Part shown: positions 22,443-32,247 of the stretch, piece after piece
Layout: the number at the start of each line of letters is the position of its first letter
How positions within the stretch are numbered: position 1 is the first letter of the stretch
Position numbers and translations under genes: made by a program
Source of the DNA: Profftia tarda
Lineage (GTDB): Bacteria > Pseudomonadota > Gammaproteobacteria > Enterobacterales > Enterobacteriaceae
NCBI RefSeq assembly: GCF_904848675.1
Contig: NZ_LR890047.1
Coordinates: forward strand, 124,001 to 188,000
Direction of reading: 5' to 3'
DNA length: 64,000 nt
Notes under the pieces: generated by a model
Seen by the model: only the letters and a program-made list of their open reading frames with translations
What the model was told of the DNA's origin: nothing
Database searches by the model: none

Positions 22443-22697
22443 AAAGTAATGTTCATAATATGATATTGAGTTATTTAAAAATTCTATTTTGTATAAGTAA
22501 ATTCGTAAAAAATATAATTTATAATCCACTTTATTGAACACATATTATTTTGTTAAACCTTCATATTAAGTGTCAATACTAAGAGTATATACGTATTTAC
22601 TAAGTTTCTGAATAATAAATGCTTTTCTTGATTCAAGAATCTAATATAGCATAAGTTAGAAAAGGATTATTTTATTTATGATAAGATATTATTTTTC

Positions 22698-23735
22698 ATG
22701 TCTACGAAATTGAAGTCTCTTGATAGGTTAACAACATTTAGGATTCATGCAAAAGCAAAAAATATTATCACTGTTACTTCGTCTAATACTTTAGCAAAAG
22801 AATGGCGCCAGGCTGTTGATCGCAAAGAACCTGTAGTGATCTTAGGTGAAGGTAGTAATGTTTTATTTCTAGAAGATTTTAATGGAACTATAATCCTTAA
22901 CAGAATAAAGGGAATATCAGTAACAGAAGATAGCAGCACTTGGAAGCTTCATGTGGGTGCAGGTGAGAAATGGCACGAGTTAGTACAATATTCACTAGCA
23001 AATGGGATGTCAGGTCTCGAGAATCTTGCGCTAATTTTTGGGTGTGTAGGGTCTGCACCGATTCAAAATATTGGCGCTTATGGCATAGAATTTGCAAGAG
23101 TTTGCGAATACGTAGATGTATTAAATTTGCATAAAAATGAACAATTTCGCTTAACGGCGGATCAGTGTCAATTTGGTTATCGAGAGAGTATATTCACACA
23201 TGATTATCGACATGGTTACGCGGTTGTTTCTGTTGGGATATGCCTAGATAAGCATTGGCAACCCGTTCTTGAATATGGTGATTTAAAGAAACTTTCTTTG
23301 CATAACGTAACTCCTAAACAGGTTTTTGACTCCGTTTGTCATATGCGAACGACCAACCTTCCCAATCCTTGGCATCATGGTAATGCAGGTAGTTTCTTTA
23401 AAAATCCCATTGTAAAAACAGTCCTTGCATCTCAGATTAAAGAAAAATATCCTGAAGTTCCTATGTATCTACAAGTTTCAGGTGATGTAAAATTAGCCGC
23501 AGCTTGGTTGATTGAACGTTGTGAGCTAAAAGGATTCCAGATAGGTGGTGCAGCGGTTGATAAAACACATGCCTTGGTGCTCATCAACATAGATCATGCT
23601 ACGAGCAGTGATGTAGTCAAGTTAGCAAGAAATGTTAGAACATGCGTTGCCAGGAAATTTGGTATATGGCTTGAACCTGAAGTTCGTTTTATATCTTCGG
23701 TTAGCGAAGTCAATTTTATTGAGGTGTTAGAATGA
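22698..23735 (+). CDS. murB: UDP-N-acetylenolpyruvoylglucosamine reductase
   Basis: FAD/NADPH enzyme that makes UDP-MurNAc, the second step of peptidoglycan precursor synthesis. 345 aa (342 in E. coli). The FAD-binding domain includes LGEGSNVLF and GSAPIQNIGAYG. Catalytic residues are present: Arg in FGYRESIF, the proton-donor Ser in GNAGSFFKNP, and Glu in LEPEVRF. The stop overlaps the birA start (ATGA at 23732-23735), so birA is translationally coupled as in E. coli. I see no good ribosome-binding site before the ATG. Intact; it indicates that a cell wall is made. Confidence 0.97.
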   Translation: MSTKLKSLDRLTTFRIHAKAKNIITVTSSNTLAKEWRQAVDRKEPVVILGEGSNVLFLEDFNGTIILNRIKGISVTEDSSTWKLHVGAGEKWHELVQYSLANGMSGLENLALIFGCVGSAPIQNIGAYGIEFARVCEYVDVLNLHKNEQFRLTADQCQFGYRESIFTHDYRHGYAVVSVGICLDKHWQPVLEYGDLKKLSLHNVTPKQVFDSVCHMRTTNLPNPWHHGNAGSFFKNPIVKTVLASQIKEKYPEVPMYLQVSGDVKLAAAWLIERCELKGFQIGGAAVDKTHALVLINIDHATSSDVVKLARNVRTCVARKFGIWLEPEVRFISSVSEVNFIEVLE

Positions 23736-23905
23736 AAGATATTCGTGTCTCCCTGCATCTAATTAATATCCTCGCTGACGGAGAGTATTACTCAGATGCA
23801 GTGCTTAGCAGAGAACTGGGAATAAAAGGTACAGCCATTAAGAATCATATGCAGACAATACGTGACTGGGGAATAGATATTCTGATCTTTCCCTGCAGGA
23901 TGTAG
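23732..23905 (+). pseudogene. birA: BirA N-terminal DNA-binding domain, cut off by frameshift
   Basis: Starts at the ATG overlapping the murB stop and encodes 57 residues ending at TAG 23903-23905. It aligns with the E. coli BirA winged helix: LSRELGIKGTAIKNHMQTIRDW here against LGETLGMSRAAINKHIQTLRDW. After DILIF the frame breaks. A second frame carries DVGYLS, resembling the GKGYSL of E. coli, and a third frame resumes at PIKLL and continues into the ligase domain. Two single-base losses, near TTTCCC (23888-23893) and TTAAG (23911-23915), would restore one frame. The repressor half is therefore separated from the enzyme half. A sequencing error would need two independent indels within about 25 nt. 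Confidence 0.8.
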
Positions 23906-23927
23906 GTTATTTAAGCCTATAAAACTT

Positions 23928-24689
23928 TTGCATGAAAATGAGATCACCGCGGAGTTAACGCAAAGTAGAGTCAAAGTGCTGCCAGTAGTACATTCTACAA
24001 ACCAGTATTTACTTGATTTAATACATACTCTGCATTCTGGAGATACTTGCGTAGCAGAGTATCAAAAAGCAGGGCGTGGCCGTCGCGGTAGTAATTGGGT
24101 TTCTCCGTTCGGTGTTAATATTTGCCTCTCCATGTTTTGGAGATTGAATAGCAGCTCTGTTAAAATCATTGGGATCAGTTTAGTTATTGGGATCGCGATT
24201 GCTGAATTATTGCGTGATCTTGGTGCAGTTAACGTTAAATTAAAATGGCCAAATGACATTTATCTTAATAATAAAAAGCTTGCAGGGATTCTCATTGAAA
24301 TAAGAAGTGGCAAGGGTCATGCTACTAATATTGTGATTGGCGTAGGTATCAACATGTCTATGCGTACTTCAGGTGATTTTGCTTTAAATCATCCGTGGAT
24401 TAACCTGCAAGAAGCAGGAGTGACAATTAATAGAAATCAATTAGTTGCTTATTTGCTTAATCGCCTTCATCATACTTTAGTTGATTTTGAGGAAAATGGT
24501 TTAGCACCTTTTATTGAGCGATGGAATAAGCTAGATCATTTTATGCATAAGCCTGTTAGTCTAATGATCGGGAATAATATAATTTATGGTATTGCTTGTG
24601 GCATTGATTCTAATGGCGCATTATTGCTATACAGAGAAGGTATAATCGTGCCATTTTTGGGCTATGATATTTCACTACGTAGAACATAA
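23928..24689 (+). CDS. birA: Biotin--protein ligase, catalytic and C-terminal domains only
   Basis: Activates biotin to biotinyl-AMP and attaches it to the AccB subunit of acetyl-CoA carboxylase. This frame (about 253 aa from TTG 23928) keeps the whole catalytic domain: HSTNQYLLD, the ligand loop GRGRRGSNW, KWPNDIYL with the catalytic Lys, KLAGILIE, GVGINM, and the C-terminal SH3-like cap. What is missing is the N-terminal operator-binding domain, which lies upstream in another frame. The TTG start has no clear Shine-Dalgarno site, so expression may depend on coupling to the upstream fragment or on rare slippage. Ligase activity is plausible because one-domain BirA proteins exist in other bacteria; bio operon repression is probably lost. 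coaA is the convergent next gene, as in E. coli. Confidence 0.85.
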   Translation: MHENEITAELTQSRVKVLPVVHSTNQYLLDLIHTLHSGDTCVAEYQKAGRGRRGSNWVSPFGVNICLSMFWRLNSSSVKIIGISLVIGIAIAELLRDLGAVNVKLKWPNDIYLNNKKLAGILIEIRSGKGHATNIVIGVGINMSMRTSGDFALNHPWINLQEAGVTINRNQLVAYLLNRLHHTLVDFEENGLAPFIERWNKLDHFMHKPVSLMIGNNIIYGIACGIDSNGALLLYREGIIVPFLGYDISLRRT

Positions 24690-25614
24690 TCATAATAATA
24701 AGAGCACAGGATACATATCCTTTGATATATTCAGACTCTGATCCTTTATGATTTGTGCAGCATTTATTAATAATCAGTACTTCAGTTTTTAAATTGTCAT
24801 AGATTTTATAAGTAAACAATTAATATATCGTTTTAACTAAATACTCGTTTTAGGTATACTAATTTTAGATCAATAAACCTCTATGATAGAGTGTTTATTA
24901 GTTCGATATATTATGATAGTTAATAATTGTCTTGATACCATTATTTTAGCTTATTACGCACGATACTAATAAGTTTCTCCTTGTAAATAAATGACGCTTT
25001 ATTTTTGCGTTTTTCTTATCTATTGAGCATATGTTACATATGTAGATGATTTATGAAGAAAAACAGTAAATTTTATAAATTTTCTCTCTGCTATTAGATA
25101 AAATTTTGTAGATATAACTATGCATTTTACTTACAAAATTTGGCTGTGGTTTTTTATATGCTGCTTGAGTAAAGATTTGCAGTACTGCTATTCATAATCA
25201 ATACTTCATTTAATGATATATTGCTTTTTATATAGATATTTTAGTCATCTCTTTCCAAAGATTTATAACCCCCTTCACTTTCTGCGCAACAGAGCTATAC
25301 TGCTATAATTGATAATAATAACAGCGAATTAGAAATGGCCGCTAATACATCTAGTCAAATATTATAAGATATTTTTAGGATTAAAATAATATGATTTAAT
25401 ATGAATGCATAGTAATATATAAAATAATTTTTAATAGGTTATACCTCTTGTTGAGCATATTCAAAGTGAGATCCACTTGCTACTGCAGAAATTTATTATG
25501 AATAATATAGATGATAATTCTATTATCATGTCCCTAGTTCCTATACTTTAAAAATATTATATACTTTTTATGGATCAATTATCTGAATTCCTGGTGAAGG
25601 ATTTATAATATCTA
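24690..25614. other. Spacer between birA and coaA
   Basis: Convergent intergenic region with no gene recognised. Around 25265-25350 the G+C content rises locally and the minus strand has a hydrophobic, then charged open stretch, but one stop interrupts it and I cannot assign it to a family. Confidence 0.5.
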
Positions 25615-26562
25615 TCATCTACGTAAACGCACTTGCTCAATAACATGATTTTTACCTTTAGTAATAATTAAGCTTGCTCTTTTACGAGTTGGCAAAATAT
25701 TTTGTTTTAGGTTTAATCCGTTAATTTTTTTCCATATATTTATTGCTATTTCAATGGCTTTAGCTTCTGGAATCTGAGAGTAGTAATTAAAATAAGAATT
25801 AGGATGAGAAAATTCCCTTGCTCTAAATTTTAAAAAACGTTTTATATACCAGCCTTGTAATAGCTCTTCAGATGCATCTATATATATAGAAAAATCTAGA
25901 AAGTCAGAAGCGAATACAGGATATGAAGTATGCAGATCATGAATGCTGCTTTGTAAGATATTTAATCCTTCTAGAATGAGAATATCTGGTTTCTGAATAA
26001 TCTTATAACTATTTGGCACTATATCATAAATAAAATGTGAATATAGAGGCGCTATTACTTCTGGAGTACCTGATTTAATCTCTGATAAAAATCTAATCAT
26101 ATTATGGGTATCGTAAGATTGTGGAAAACCTTTCTTGTGCATTAGTCCACGATGTTGTAATACTTTATTCGTATGTAAAAAACAATCAGTAGTTAAAATT
26201 TGCACTTTACTATGCTCAGTCCAATGACTTAAGAGTACTTGCAATACTTGCGCAGCTGTACTTTTACCTACCGCTACGCTACCGGCGATACCGATAATAT
26301 AAGGTACATGAGAATTATGAATTCCTAAAAAATTTTGTACTACAACTTGACGTTTTACGTCAGAGTTAAAATAGATATTTAACAAAAGTGAAATAGGTAT
26401 ATATATTTTCGCTACTTCTTCTAGGGAAAAATCTTTATTCATACTCTTGAGATTAGCAATCTGTTCTTCTGTTAAGGTAAAGGGTATAGAGTGACTTAAT
26501 TCATACCATTGTTGGCGATTAAACTGTACATACTGTTCAGTAAATAATTTATCTTGCTTCAT
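25615..26562 (-). CDS. coaA: Pantothenate kinase, type I
   Basis: Phosphorylates pantothenate, the first and regulated step of coenzyme A synthesis. 315 aa from the inner Met (MKQDKLF) or 318 from the frame start at 26571; either is possible. The P-loop GSVAVGKST is intact near residue 95, followed by ITTDCFLHTN, where E. coli has TTDGFLHPN. The Gly to Cys change beside the catalytic Asp is unusual. LILEGLN, DFSIYIDA and KQNILPTR match the family to the C-terminus. A small G+C-rich hairpin (GGCG/CGCC, 26598-26610) lies in the leader. In E. coli the tRNA cluster follows next to coaA; here it sits 36 kb away. Confidence 0.95.
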   Translation of the reverse strand: MKQDKLFTEQYVQFNRQQWYELSHSIPFTLTEEQIANLKSMNKDFSLEEVAKIYIPISLLLNIYFNSDVKRQVVVQNFLGIHNSHVPYIIGIAGSVAVGKSTAAQVLQVLLSHWTEHSKVQILTTDCFLHTNKVLQHRGLMHKKGFPQSYDTHNMIRFLSEIKSGTPEVIAPLYSHFIYDIVPNSYKIIQKPDILILEGLNILQSSIHDLHTSYPVFASDFLDFSIYIDASEELLQGWYIKRFLKFRAREFSHPNSYFNYYSQIPEAKAIEIAINIWKKINGLNLKQNILPTRKRASLIITKGKNHVIEQVRLRR

Positions 26563-26571
26563 ATGTCCCAT

Positions 26572-27530
26572 GCTGCCTATGAGAAATAGTTTATAACGGC
26601 GGGAGACGCCAAAACTCGAGATGGATTAACGCACTACATATTATCATTGGATGAGTCTTAATTTCATAGTTTGTAGAAATGACTTAATACATACTATGAA
26701 TATTCTTCTCTTGACAAACAACAGAAATAAAAACTATCGCTAGTATCGATTAACAAATTTTATACCATTTGGCTAGATTCAGGAGAATTATATAAATATT
26801 TTACTGAATATTATTACGTATCAGTGTTAGAGGAGTGTATTAAATAAAACAAAATTTTCGCGGATAGGTTGTCATTAGACCTGATTGAATTCTTTTTAAA
26901 TATTATCTTTTTAGTAAATAACATTTTGAATTATAAAATAACTAATATGACAAATACTTAATGAAAATAAGATGCATAAGATATTAATCAATTAGTTATT
27001 TTATAGGTGCATGGATAGATATATTCCTCTTAATACCTTACTCAACTATTTAAAGATAATAATATAAGCTATAATGATTACAATATTTATTGTTTTACTA
27101 GTATAAAGCTATATTTAAATATATCTTTATAAATCGATACAATAATATTAAGTATGAGTGCAACGTGGTTAAATTTCATCATTTAAATTACAGGTTTTAT
27201 TATTAAGATGAATATTTTCATATTTTATAGTACTCTAATACTATAGTGCTCCTCAATCCTATTTTAGCAAGACATTTTTATTTATTTTCGTTTATCTTTA
27301 TATGTTTAAAGGGCATTATAAGATTTACTAAAGCAAGATTTTTAAGTATATATCAGTATGATAATAGGATTAAATATGATCAGGATGATAATCAGGCAGA
27401 ACATTTACTTATTGATTAATAAAGACATAAAGTTGTATTTTACATCATAAAATATGAAATATCATATTAATAAATATAAAATTTAAAAATCAGGTGTTAT
27501 TAGTTATGTAACAATCGTTTGAAGAGTATA
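26572..27530. other. Spacer between coaA and guaA
   Basis: A+T-rich, with no gene recognised. Apart from the coaA leader hairpin at 26598-26610 there is no notable structure. In E. coli the thrU-tyrU-glyT-thrT-tufB cluster would occupy this side of coaA; it is absent here. Confidence 0.65.
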
Positions 27531-29108
27531 TTACTCCCACTCAATGGTCGCTGGTGGTTTACTGGAGATGTCATACACTACACGTGAAATGCCCGTTACT
27601 TCGTTGATTATGCGGTTGGATACGCATCCGAGGAAATCATATGGGAGGCGTGCCCAATGAGCAGTCATAAAATCTGTAGTTTCTACTGCACGCAAAGAAA
27701 CGACCCAATCATATGTACGATTATCACCCATCACACCGACAGAGCGAATTGGAAGGAAGACGGTAAATGCCTGACTTACTGTATTATATAAGTTAGCTTT
27801 ATGCAATTCTTCTATAAAGATAGCATCTGCATGACGCAGAATATTGCAGTATTCTTCCTTGATTTCACCAAGTATGCGTACTCCCAATCCTGGTCCTGGA
27901 AACGGGTGGAGATTTTGCATATTATATGGCTGACCTAGTTCTATATCTAGCTTGCGTACTTCATCTTTAAACAGGTTTTTTAGAGGCTCTATTAGACCCA
28001 ATTTCATTTTTTTAGGTAATCCACCTACGTTGTGGTGCGATTTTATTACCCTTGCTTTCCCGGTTTTTGATGTAGCAGACTCAATGACATCTGAATATAT
28101 AGTGCCTTGTGCCAACCATTTCACTTGTGGTATTTTAGAAGCTTCCTCATTAAATATTTCAATAAATACTCGCCCAATAGTTTGACGTTTATCTTCAGGA
28201 TTTGTAATGCCTGCTAGCGCTTTTAGAAAACGTTTCGCAGCTTTAACATGTATTATGTTAAGACCTAGTTTTTCCCCAAACATTTCTGTCACTTGTTGGC
28301 CTTCATTTAGGCGAAGCAGGCCGTTATCAACGAATACACAAATTAGGCGTTTTCCTATAGCTAGATCAAGCAATAATGCAGTAACAGCAGAATCTATGCC
28401 GCCAGATAAGCCTAGTATTACTGAGTCTGTGCCGACTTGTTTGCGAAGGCTCCAGATAGCATCATCTATGATATTAGCAGGATTCCACAGTGCTTTACAT
28501 CCGCAGATTTCTAAAATAAAACGTTTTAATATGCGCTGTCCCTGCCTGGTATGTGTGACTTCTGGGTGAAATTGAATACCATAAAATTTTTTTTCTTCGT
28601 TAGCTATGATTGCATAAGGACAATTGTCTGTGCTAGCTATAACAATAAAATCAGAAGGTATCTCAGTAACTATATCGTTGTGACTCATCCAGACATCTAA
28701 GACTGGAGTTCCGTCTTTTTTTTCAGAATCTCTTATGTCATGAAACATCTTGCTTTTTGCAATGATATTGACTTGTGCGTATCCAAATTCACTTTTTTCA
28801 GACTTCTTAACATAACCACCTAATTGCATCGCCATAGTTTGCATGCCATAACAGACTCCTAATACAGGCACCCCGGCGGTAAAGACATATTCTGGCGCGC
28901 GTGGGCTTTTTTTCTGTATTGTGCTTTCTGGGCCACCAGAAAGAATAATACCGTTTGGATTAAATTCTTGGATCTGTTCTACAGTAATATTCCAATCCCA
29001 TAGTTTGCAGTATACTCCTATTTCACGTATGCGACGAGCGAGGAGTTGACTGTATTGAGAGCCGAAATCTAAAATCAGAATGCGATAATTATCAATATTT
29101 CTATTCAT
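27531..29108 (-). CDS. guaA: GMP synthase (glutamine-hydrolysing)
   Basis: Converts XMP to GMP, the last step of guanine nucleotide synthesis. 525 aa, the same as E. coli. The N-terminal class I amidotransferase has the catalytic Cys in GVCYGMQ and His-Glu in FHPEVTHT. The ATP pyrophosphatase P-loop follows (LGLSGGIDSAV), and the C-terminal dimerisation domain ends in PPATIEWE. The start has GGAG seven nt upstream. It follows guaB by about 100 nt on the same strand, preserving the guaBA operon. No defect seen. Confidence 0.98.
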   Translation of the reverse strand: MNRNIDNYRILILDFGSQYSQLLARRIREIGVYCKLWDWNITVEQIQEFNPNGIILSGGPESTIQKKSPRAPEYVFTAGVPVLGVCYGMQTMAMQLGGYVKKSEKSEFGYAQVNIIAKSKMFHDIRDSEKKDGTPVLDVWMSHNDIVTEIPSDFIVIASTDNCPYAIIANEEKKFYGIQFHPEVTHTRQGQRILKRFILEICGCKALWNPANIIDDAIWSLRKQVGTDSVILGLSGGIDSAVTALLLDLAIGKRLICVFVDNGLLRLNEGQQVTEMFGEKLGLNIIHVKAAKRFLKALAGITNPEDKRQTIGRVFIEIFNEEASKIPQVKWLAQGTIYSDVIESATSKTGKARVIKSHHNVGGLPKKMKLGLIEPLKNLFKDEVRKLDIELGQPYNMQNLHPFPGPGLGVRILGEIKEEYCNILRHADAIFIEELHKANLYNTVSQAFTVFLPIRSVGVMGDNRTYDWVVSLRAVETTDFMTAHWARLPYDFLGCVSNRIINEVTGISRVVYDISSKPPATIEWE

Positions 29109-29208
29109 TTTACTCCTTATTATAAGATATTGCAGACAGGATAAGCAATTAGATATTGAGATTAGATACCAAGGTGAGTTCCCTATTTGATTGCTAGAAG
29201 TATGTATA

Positions 29209-30660
29209 TCAACCCATAGGATAGTTGGGTGATTCTTTTGTTATTATTACATCATGAACATGGCTTTCCCTAATACCTGCGCTACTAATGCGTACGAATT
29301 CTGCTCTAGTACGTAACTGATCAATTGTAGGGCAACCAGTTAGCCCCATACATGCACGGAGACCACCCATTTGTTGTTGTATAATTGTTTTCAGATAACC
29401 TTTATATGCTACGCGGCCTTCTATACCCTCAGGAACTAGTTTATCTGCTGCATTATTATTCTGGAAGTAACGCTCGCAAGAACCTTTAGACATTGCTCCC
29501 ATTGAGCCCATGCCTCGGTAAGATTTGAATGAACGGCCTTGATATAACTCTATTTCACCAGGAGATTCTTCAGTTCCTGCTAGCATACTGCCGACCATAA
29601 CGCAGCTCGCACCAGCCGCTAAAGCTTTCGCAATATCTCCAGAAAATCTAATACCACCGTCGGCGATCACGGGAATACCTGTACCTTCTAGTGCATCAAC
29701 TGCATCAGAAATAGCAGTGAGCTGTGGTACACCCACACCAGTTACAATGCGAGTTGTACATATAGAGCCAGGTCCAATACCAACTTTAACTGAATTTACT
29801 CCAGCTTTGACAAGAGCCTTTGCACCGTCCGCGGTTGCAATATTTCCTCCAATTATTTGTAAATAAGGGAATTTGGCGCGAGTTTCACGGATACGCTGCA
29901 GTACTCCTTCGGAGTGACCGTGCGAGGAGTCTATCAGCAGAACATCAATATCTGCCTCTACTAGAGCAGATATACGCTCTTCGTCGCTGGCACCAGCACC
30001 AACACGTAGACGACCATGCTCATCTTTGCATGCATTTGGTTTTCGCTCAGCTTTTTGGAAATCTTTAACTGTGATCATGCCACATAAGTGAAAACAATCA
30101 TCTACTACTAGTGCTTTCTCAACTCTCTTTTCATGCATGCGCTCCAAAACTGCTGCACGTGACTCGCCAGCTTTAACAGTAACTAGACGTTCTTTGGGTG
30201 TCATAACTGCAGTTACTGGCTGTTCTAAATTGGTAACAAAGCGAACGTCACGTCCAGTAATTATACCAACAAGTTCTAGCGTGTTAGTGACTACAGGGTA
30301 ACCAGCAAAACCATTGCTTTCAGTCATGCTTTTTACTTCACGTAAAGTAGTAGTTGGAGTCACAGTTTTAGGATCTTTTACAACTCCACTTTCATATTTC
30401 TTCACACGACGAACTTCATCAACCTGACGTTCGATCGACATGTTTTTGTGTATGAACCCAATTCCACCTTCTTGTGCTATAGCTATTGCTAGACGAGCTT
30501 CAGTAACCGTATCCATAGCTGCAGAGAGGATTGGAATATTCATGCGAATAGACGAAGTAAGATGAGTGCTTAAATCTGCAGTATTTGGCAGAACGGTAGA
30601 GTGTGCCGGAACCAAGAGGACTTCGTCAAATGTTAGCGCTTCTTTAATCATACGTATCAT
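29209..30660 (-). CDS. guaB: Inosine-5'-monophosphate dehydrogenase
   Basis: NAD-dependent oxidation of IMP to XMP, the committed step to GMP. I start at the Met of MIRMIKEALTF (30660), which aligns with the E. coli start and has GAGAT upstream; the frame extends two codons further to a TTG. 483 aa against 488. The TIM-barrel carries the catalytic Cys in GPGSICTTRIV and the flap GMGSMGAM. Two CBS domains lie at about residues 95-205. After NACKDEHGRLRV the sequence reads GAGASDEER where E. coli has GAAVGAGAGNEER: four residues of a normally invariant loop are missing. First gene of the guaBA operon. Confidence 0.97.
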   Translation of the reverse strand: MIRMIKEALTFDEVLLVPAHSTVLPNTADLSTHLTSSIRMNIPILSAAMDTVTEARLAIAIAQEGGIGFIHKNMSIERQVDEVRRVKKYESGVVKDPKTVTPTTTLREVKSMTESNGFAGYPVVTNTLELVGIITGRDVRFVTNLEQPVTAVMTPKERLVTVKAGESRAAVLERMHEKRVEKALVVDDCFHLCGMITVKDFQKAERKPNACKDEHGRLRVGAGASDEERISALVEADIDVLLIDSSHGHSEGVLQRIRETRAKFPYLQIIGGNIATADGAKALVKAGVNSVKVGIGPGSICTTRIVTGVGVPQLTAISDAVDALEGTGIPVIADGGIRFSGDIAKALAAGASCVMVGSMLAGTEESPGEIELYQGRSFKSYRGMGSMGAMSKGSCERYFQNNNAADKLVPEGIEGRVAYKGYLKTIIQQQMGGLRACMGLTGCPTIDQLRTRAEFVRISSAGIRESHVHDVIITKESPNYPMG

Positions 30661-30699
30661 GGGCAATATCTCAGCATAGTAGTCAATCAGATAGATTTA

Positions 30700-30717
30700 A
30701 TATTGCCGCGGCAATAT
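30700..30717 (-). promoter_or_regulatory. 18-bp perfect palindrome in the guaB upstream region
   Basis: ATATTGCCGCGGCAATAT, perfect dyad, centred about 48 nt upstream of the guaB start codon. The core GCCGCGGC is pure G+C in a spacer of roughly three-quarters A+T, so it is unlikely to have survived by chance. It could be an operator or a hairpin in the guaB leader. It does not fit the PurR consensus (centre CG, flanking AAA/TTT). Confidence 0.6.
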
Positions 30718-30890
30718 ACAGGCCGAAAAATAATTGCATCTACTACTTTTACATAAAATCGTAAATACAATTAAATCATATTAGTTATATTCTATTAATA
30801 ATTTTGTTGGTAATAAATCTATCCTACATATTACTTTTCTTTTCCTAAAAATTTTACCGTTAGGTTATGACAGATCATCAGGAGATAAAT

Positions 30891-30977
30891 ATGATTGAAT
30901 ATCATATAGAAAAGAATTTGATTATTATGTGTAATAACCATTCACCTCATGCTTTTTTCTATAGAGAATATCATTGA
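30891..30977 (+). other. 28-codon open frame with a strong ribosome-binding site
   Basis: ATG preceded by AGGAG with a 6-nt spacer, followed by 28 codons (MIEYHIEKNLII ...) to TGA. I recognise no family. The site may be the surviving translation start of a deleted gene; a frame of this length is otherwise expected by chance. Confidence 0.2.
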
Positions 30978-31437
30978 ACTCTGCAAAATAAGAATATATG
31001 CTCAAGTGCTCAACTTAATATTACCTAAAGTAGTAGTTAGTCTAGTATACCCCGCAAATATATTATGAATATAAGATATTGATTGGTTCGATCATCATAT
31101 TATACTATTTCTATTAGTATTAGTGAATGATAGAAAGTATTTTAACCTACTTTAGATATATTACTGCTTACAGAATGAATTCGCATTAATCAATGATAAT
31201 CTTATAGTATTATAATAATGTTATTTAAGGTGTAGATCCTATTAATTTTTAGAATTGTTATGTGATGACCTTCTTGAAAGATTAGATCAGGTTAATATGC
31301 ATGCTATACAGTGCATTTATATGAAAAATATAAATTTATTACCCTTCTTGAATATATAAAAATCCATACACCATAAATCACTTAATTGAAAAATTATTTG
31401 AAATTAATCTTATATTCATAAGATTCAAGGAAAAGAT

Positions 31438-31971
31438 ATGTTAAAAGAAGTGTTAAAAAAAGATACAGACCAAGAGAAAGATAAAGATATTATATGGGTT
31501 AGCAAAAGCGAAATGAAACGTGATGCAGAATCACTGAAGTATTTTGGTGCAGAACTAGTAAGCATAGGGACAAAGATGCTAGATAAACTCCCTTTAGATG
31601 ATGACCTTCGTTCCGCTGTTGAATTTGCTAAAGGTATTAAAAAAGAAGGGCGTCGTCGTCAACTGCAGCTCATTGGCAAGATGCTCCGTAAGAATTATGA
31701 GCTAGAACTAATCAAAACGGCATTGCATAAACTTAAAAAACAGAATAAACAAGATAATCCTATCGTTCATAAATTAGAACATATTCGTGATAGTTTAATT
31801 AATGAAGGGGATTCGGCTATTGCTAGTGCTTTGTTAATATACCCCCAATTAGATCGTCAGAAAATGCGCACGCTGATTCGTAATTTTAAAAAAGAGAAGA
31901 CTACCAATAAAATATCTAAATCATCAAGACAAATTTTCCAGTATTTATGTCAACTGTCTGAAGATAAGTAA
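31438..31971 (+). CDS. darP: Ribosome biogenesis factor DarP (YjgA, DUF615)
   Basis: Acts in late assembly of the 50S subunit, helping the peptidyl-transferase region mature. 177 aa (183 in E. coli), highly basic. The N-terminus is shorter and less acidic than in E. coli, then the sequence aligns throughout: IIWVSKSEMKRDAESLK, the GRRRQLQLIGKMLR core, and the C-terminal RTLIRNFKKEK and SRQIFQYL. AAGGAAAAG precedes the ATG. Stand-alone; tldE (pmbA), its E. coli neighbour, is absent. A CCTAGG-based weak hairpin lies about 80 nt behind the stop. Confidence 0.95.
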   Translation: MLKEVLKKDTDQEKDKDIIWVSKSEMKRDAESLKYFGAELVSIGTKMLDKLPLDDDLRSAVEFAKGIKKEGRRRQLQLIGKMLRKNYELELIKTALHKLKKQNKQDNPIVHKLEHIRDSLINEGDSAIASALLIYPQLDRQKMRTLIRNFKKEKTTNKISKSSRQIFQYLCQLSEDK

Positions 31972-32125
31972 GATTACTATTATCTTTTTATTTAATCTGC
32001 TCTACAGCAAATAATTCTTATATTTTTATACTGAATGTAGTCAGATACATCCTAGGAACACCCTAGGCAATAAAATTTGCTATATATTAAATCTTCTGAT
32101 GATAACTGTATAGTTCTCTTGAAAC

Positions 32126-32151
32126 TAAGGAGTCTTTATAAGGAGTCTTTA
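32126..32151. repeat. 13-bp tandem duplication
   Basis: Two exact adjacent copies of TAAGGAGTCTTTA. Looks like a recent slippage duplication in non-coding DNA. Confidence 0.9.
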
Positions 32152-32247
32152 TGTAATAAAATATACTTATTAACTGATCTGAATATGAAAAATATTTGAT
32201 TAAGCAGGAGTTACTAGCGTTATATTTTTATAAGGAAGCTATAAAAC

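Larger units (their letters stand above)
30661..31437. other. Spacer between guaB and darP
   Basis: Divergent intergenic region. It holds the 18-bp palindrome near guaB and a 28-codon plus-strand frame (30891-30977) with an ideal AGGAG six nt before its ATG but no recognisable product. In E. coli xseA is divergent from guaB; no XseA-like residues are visible here. Confidence 0.6.

Noticed and set aside
22698..23735. Small antisense frames within murB and within other genes (for example gyrA, guaA, lysS)
   Set aside because: They are shadows of real genes on the opposite strand or in other frames, without independent support.
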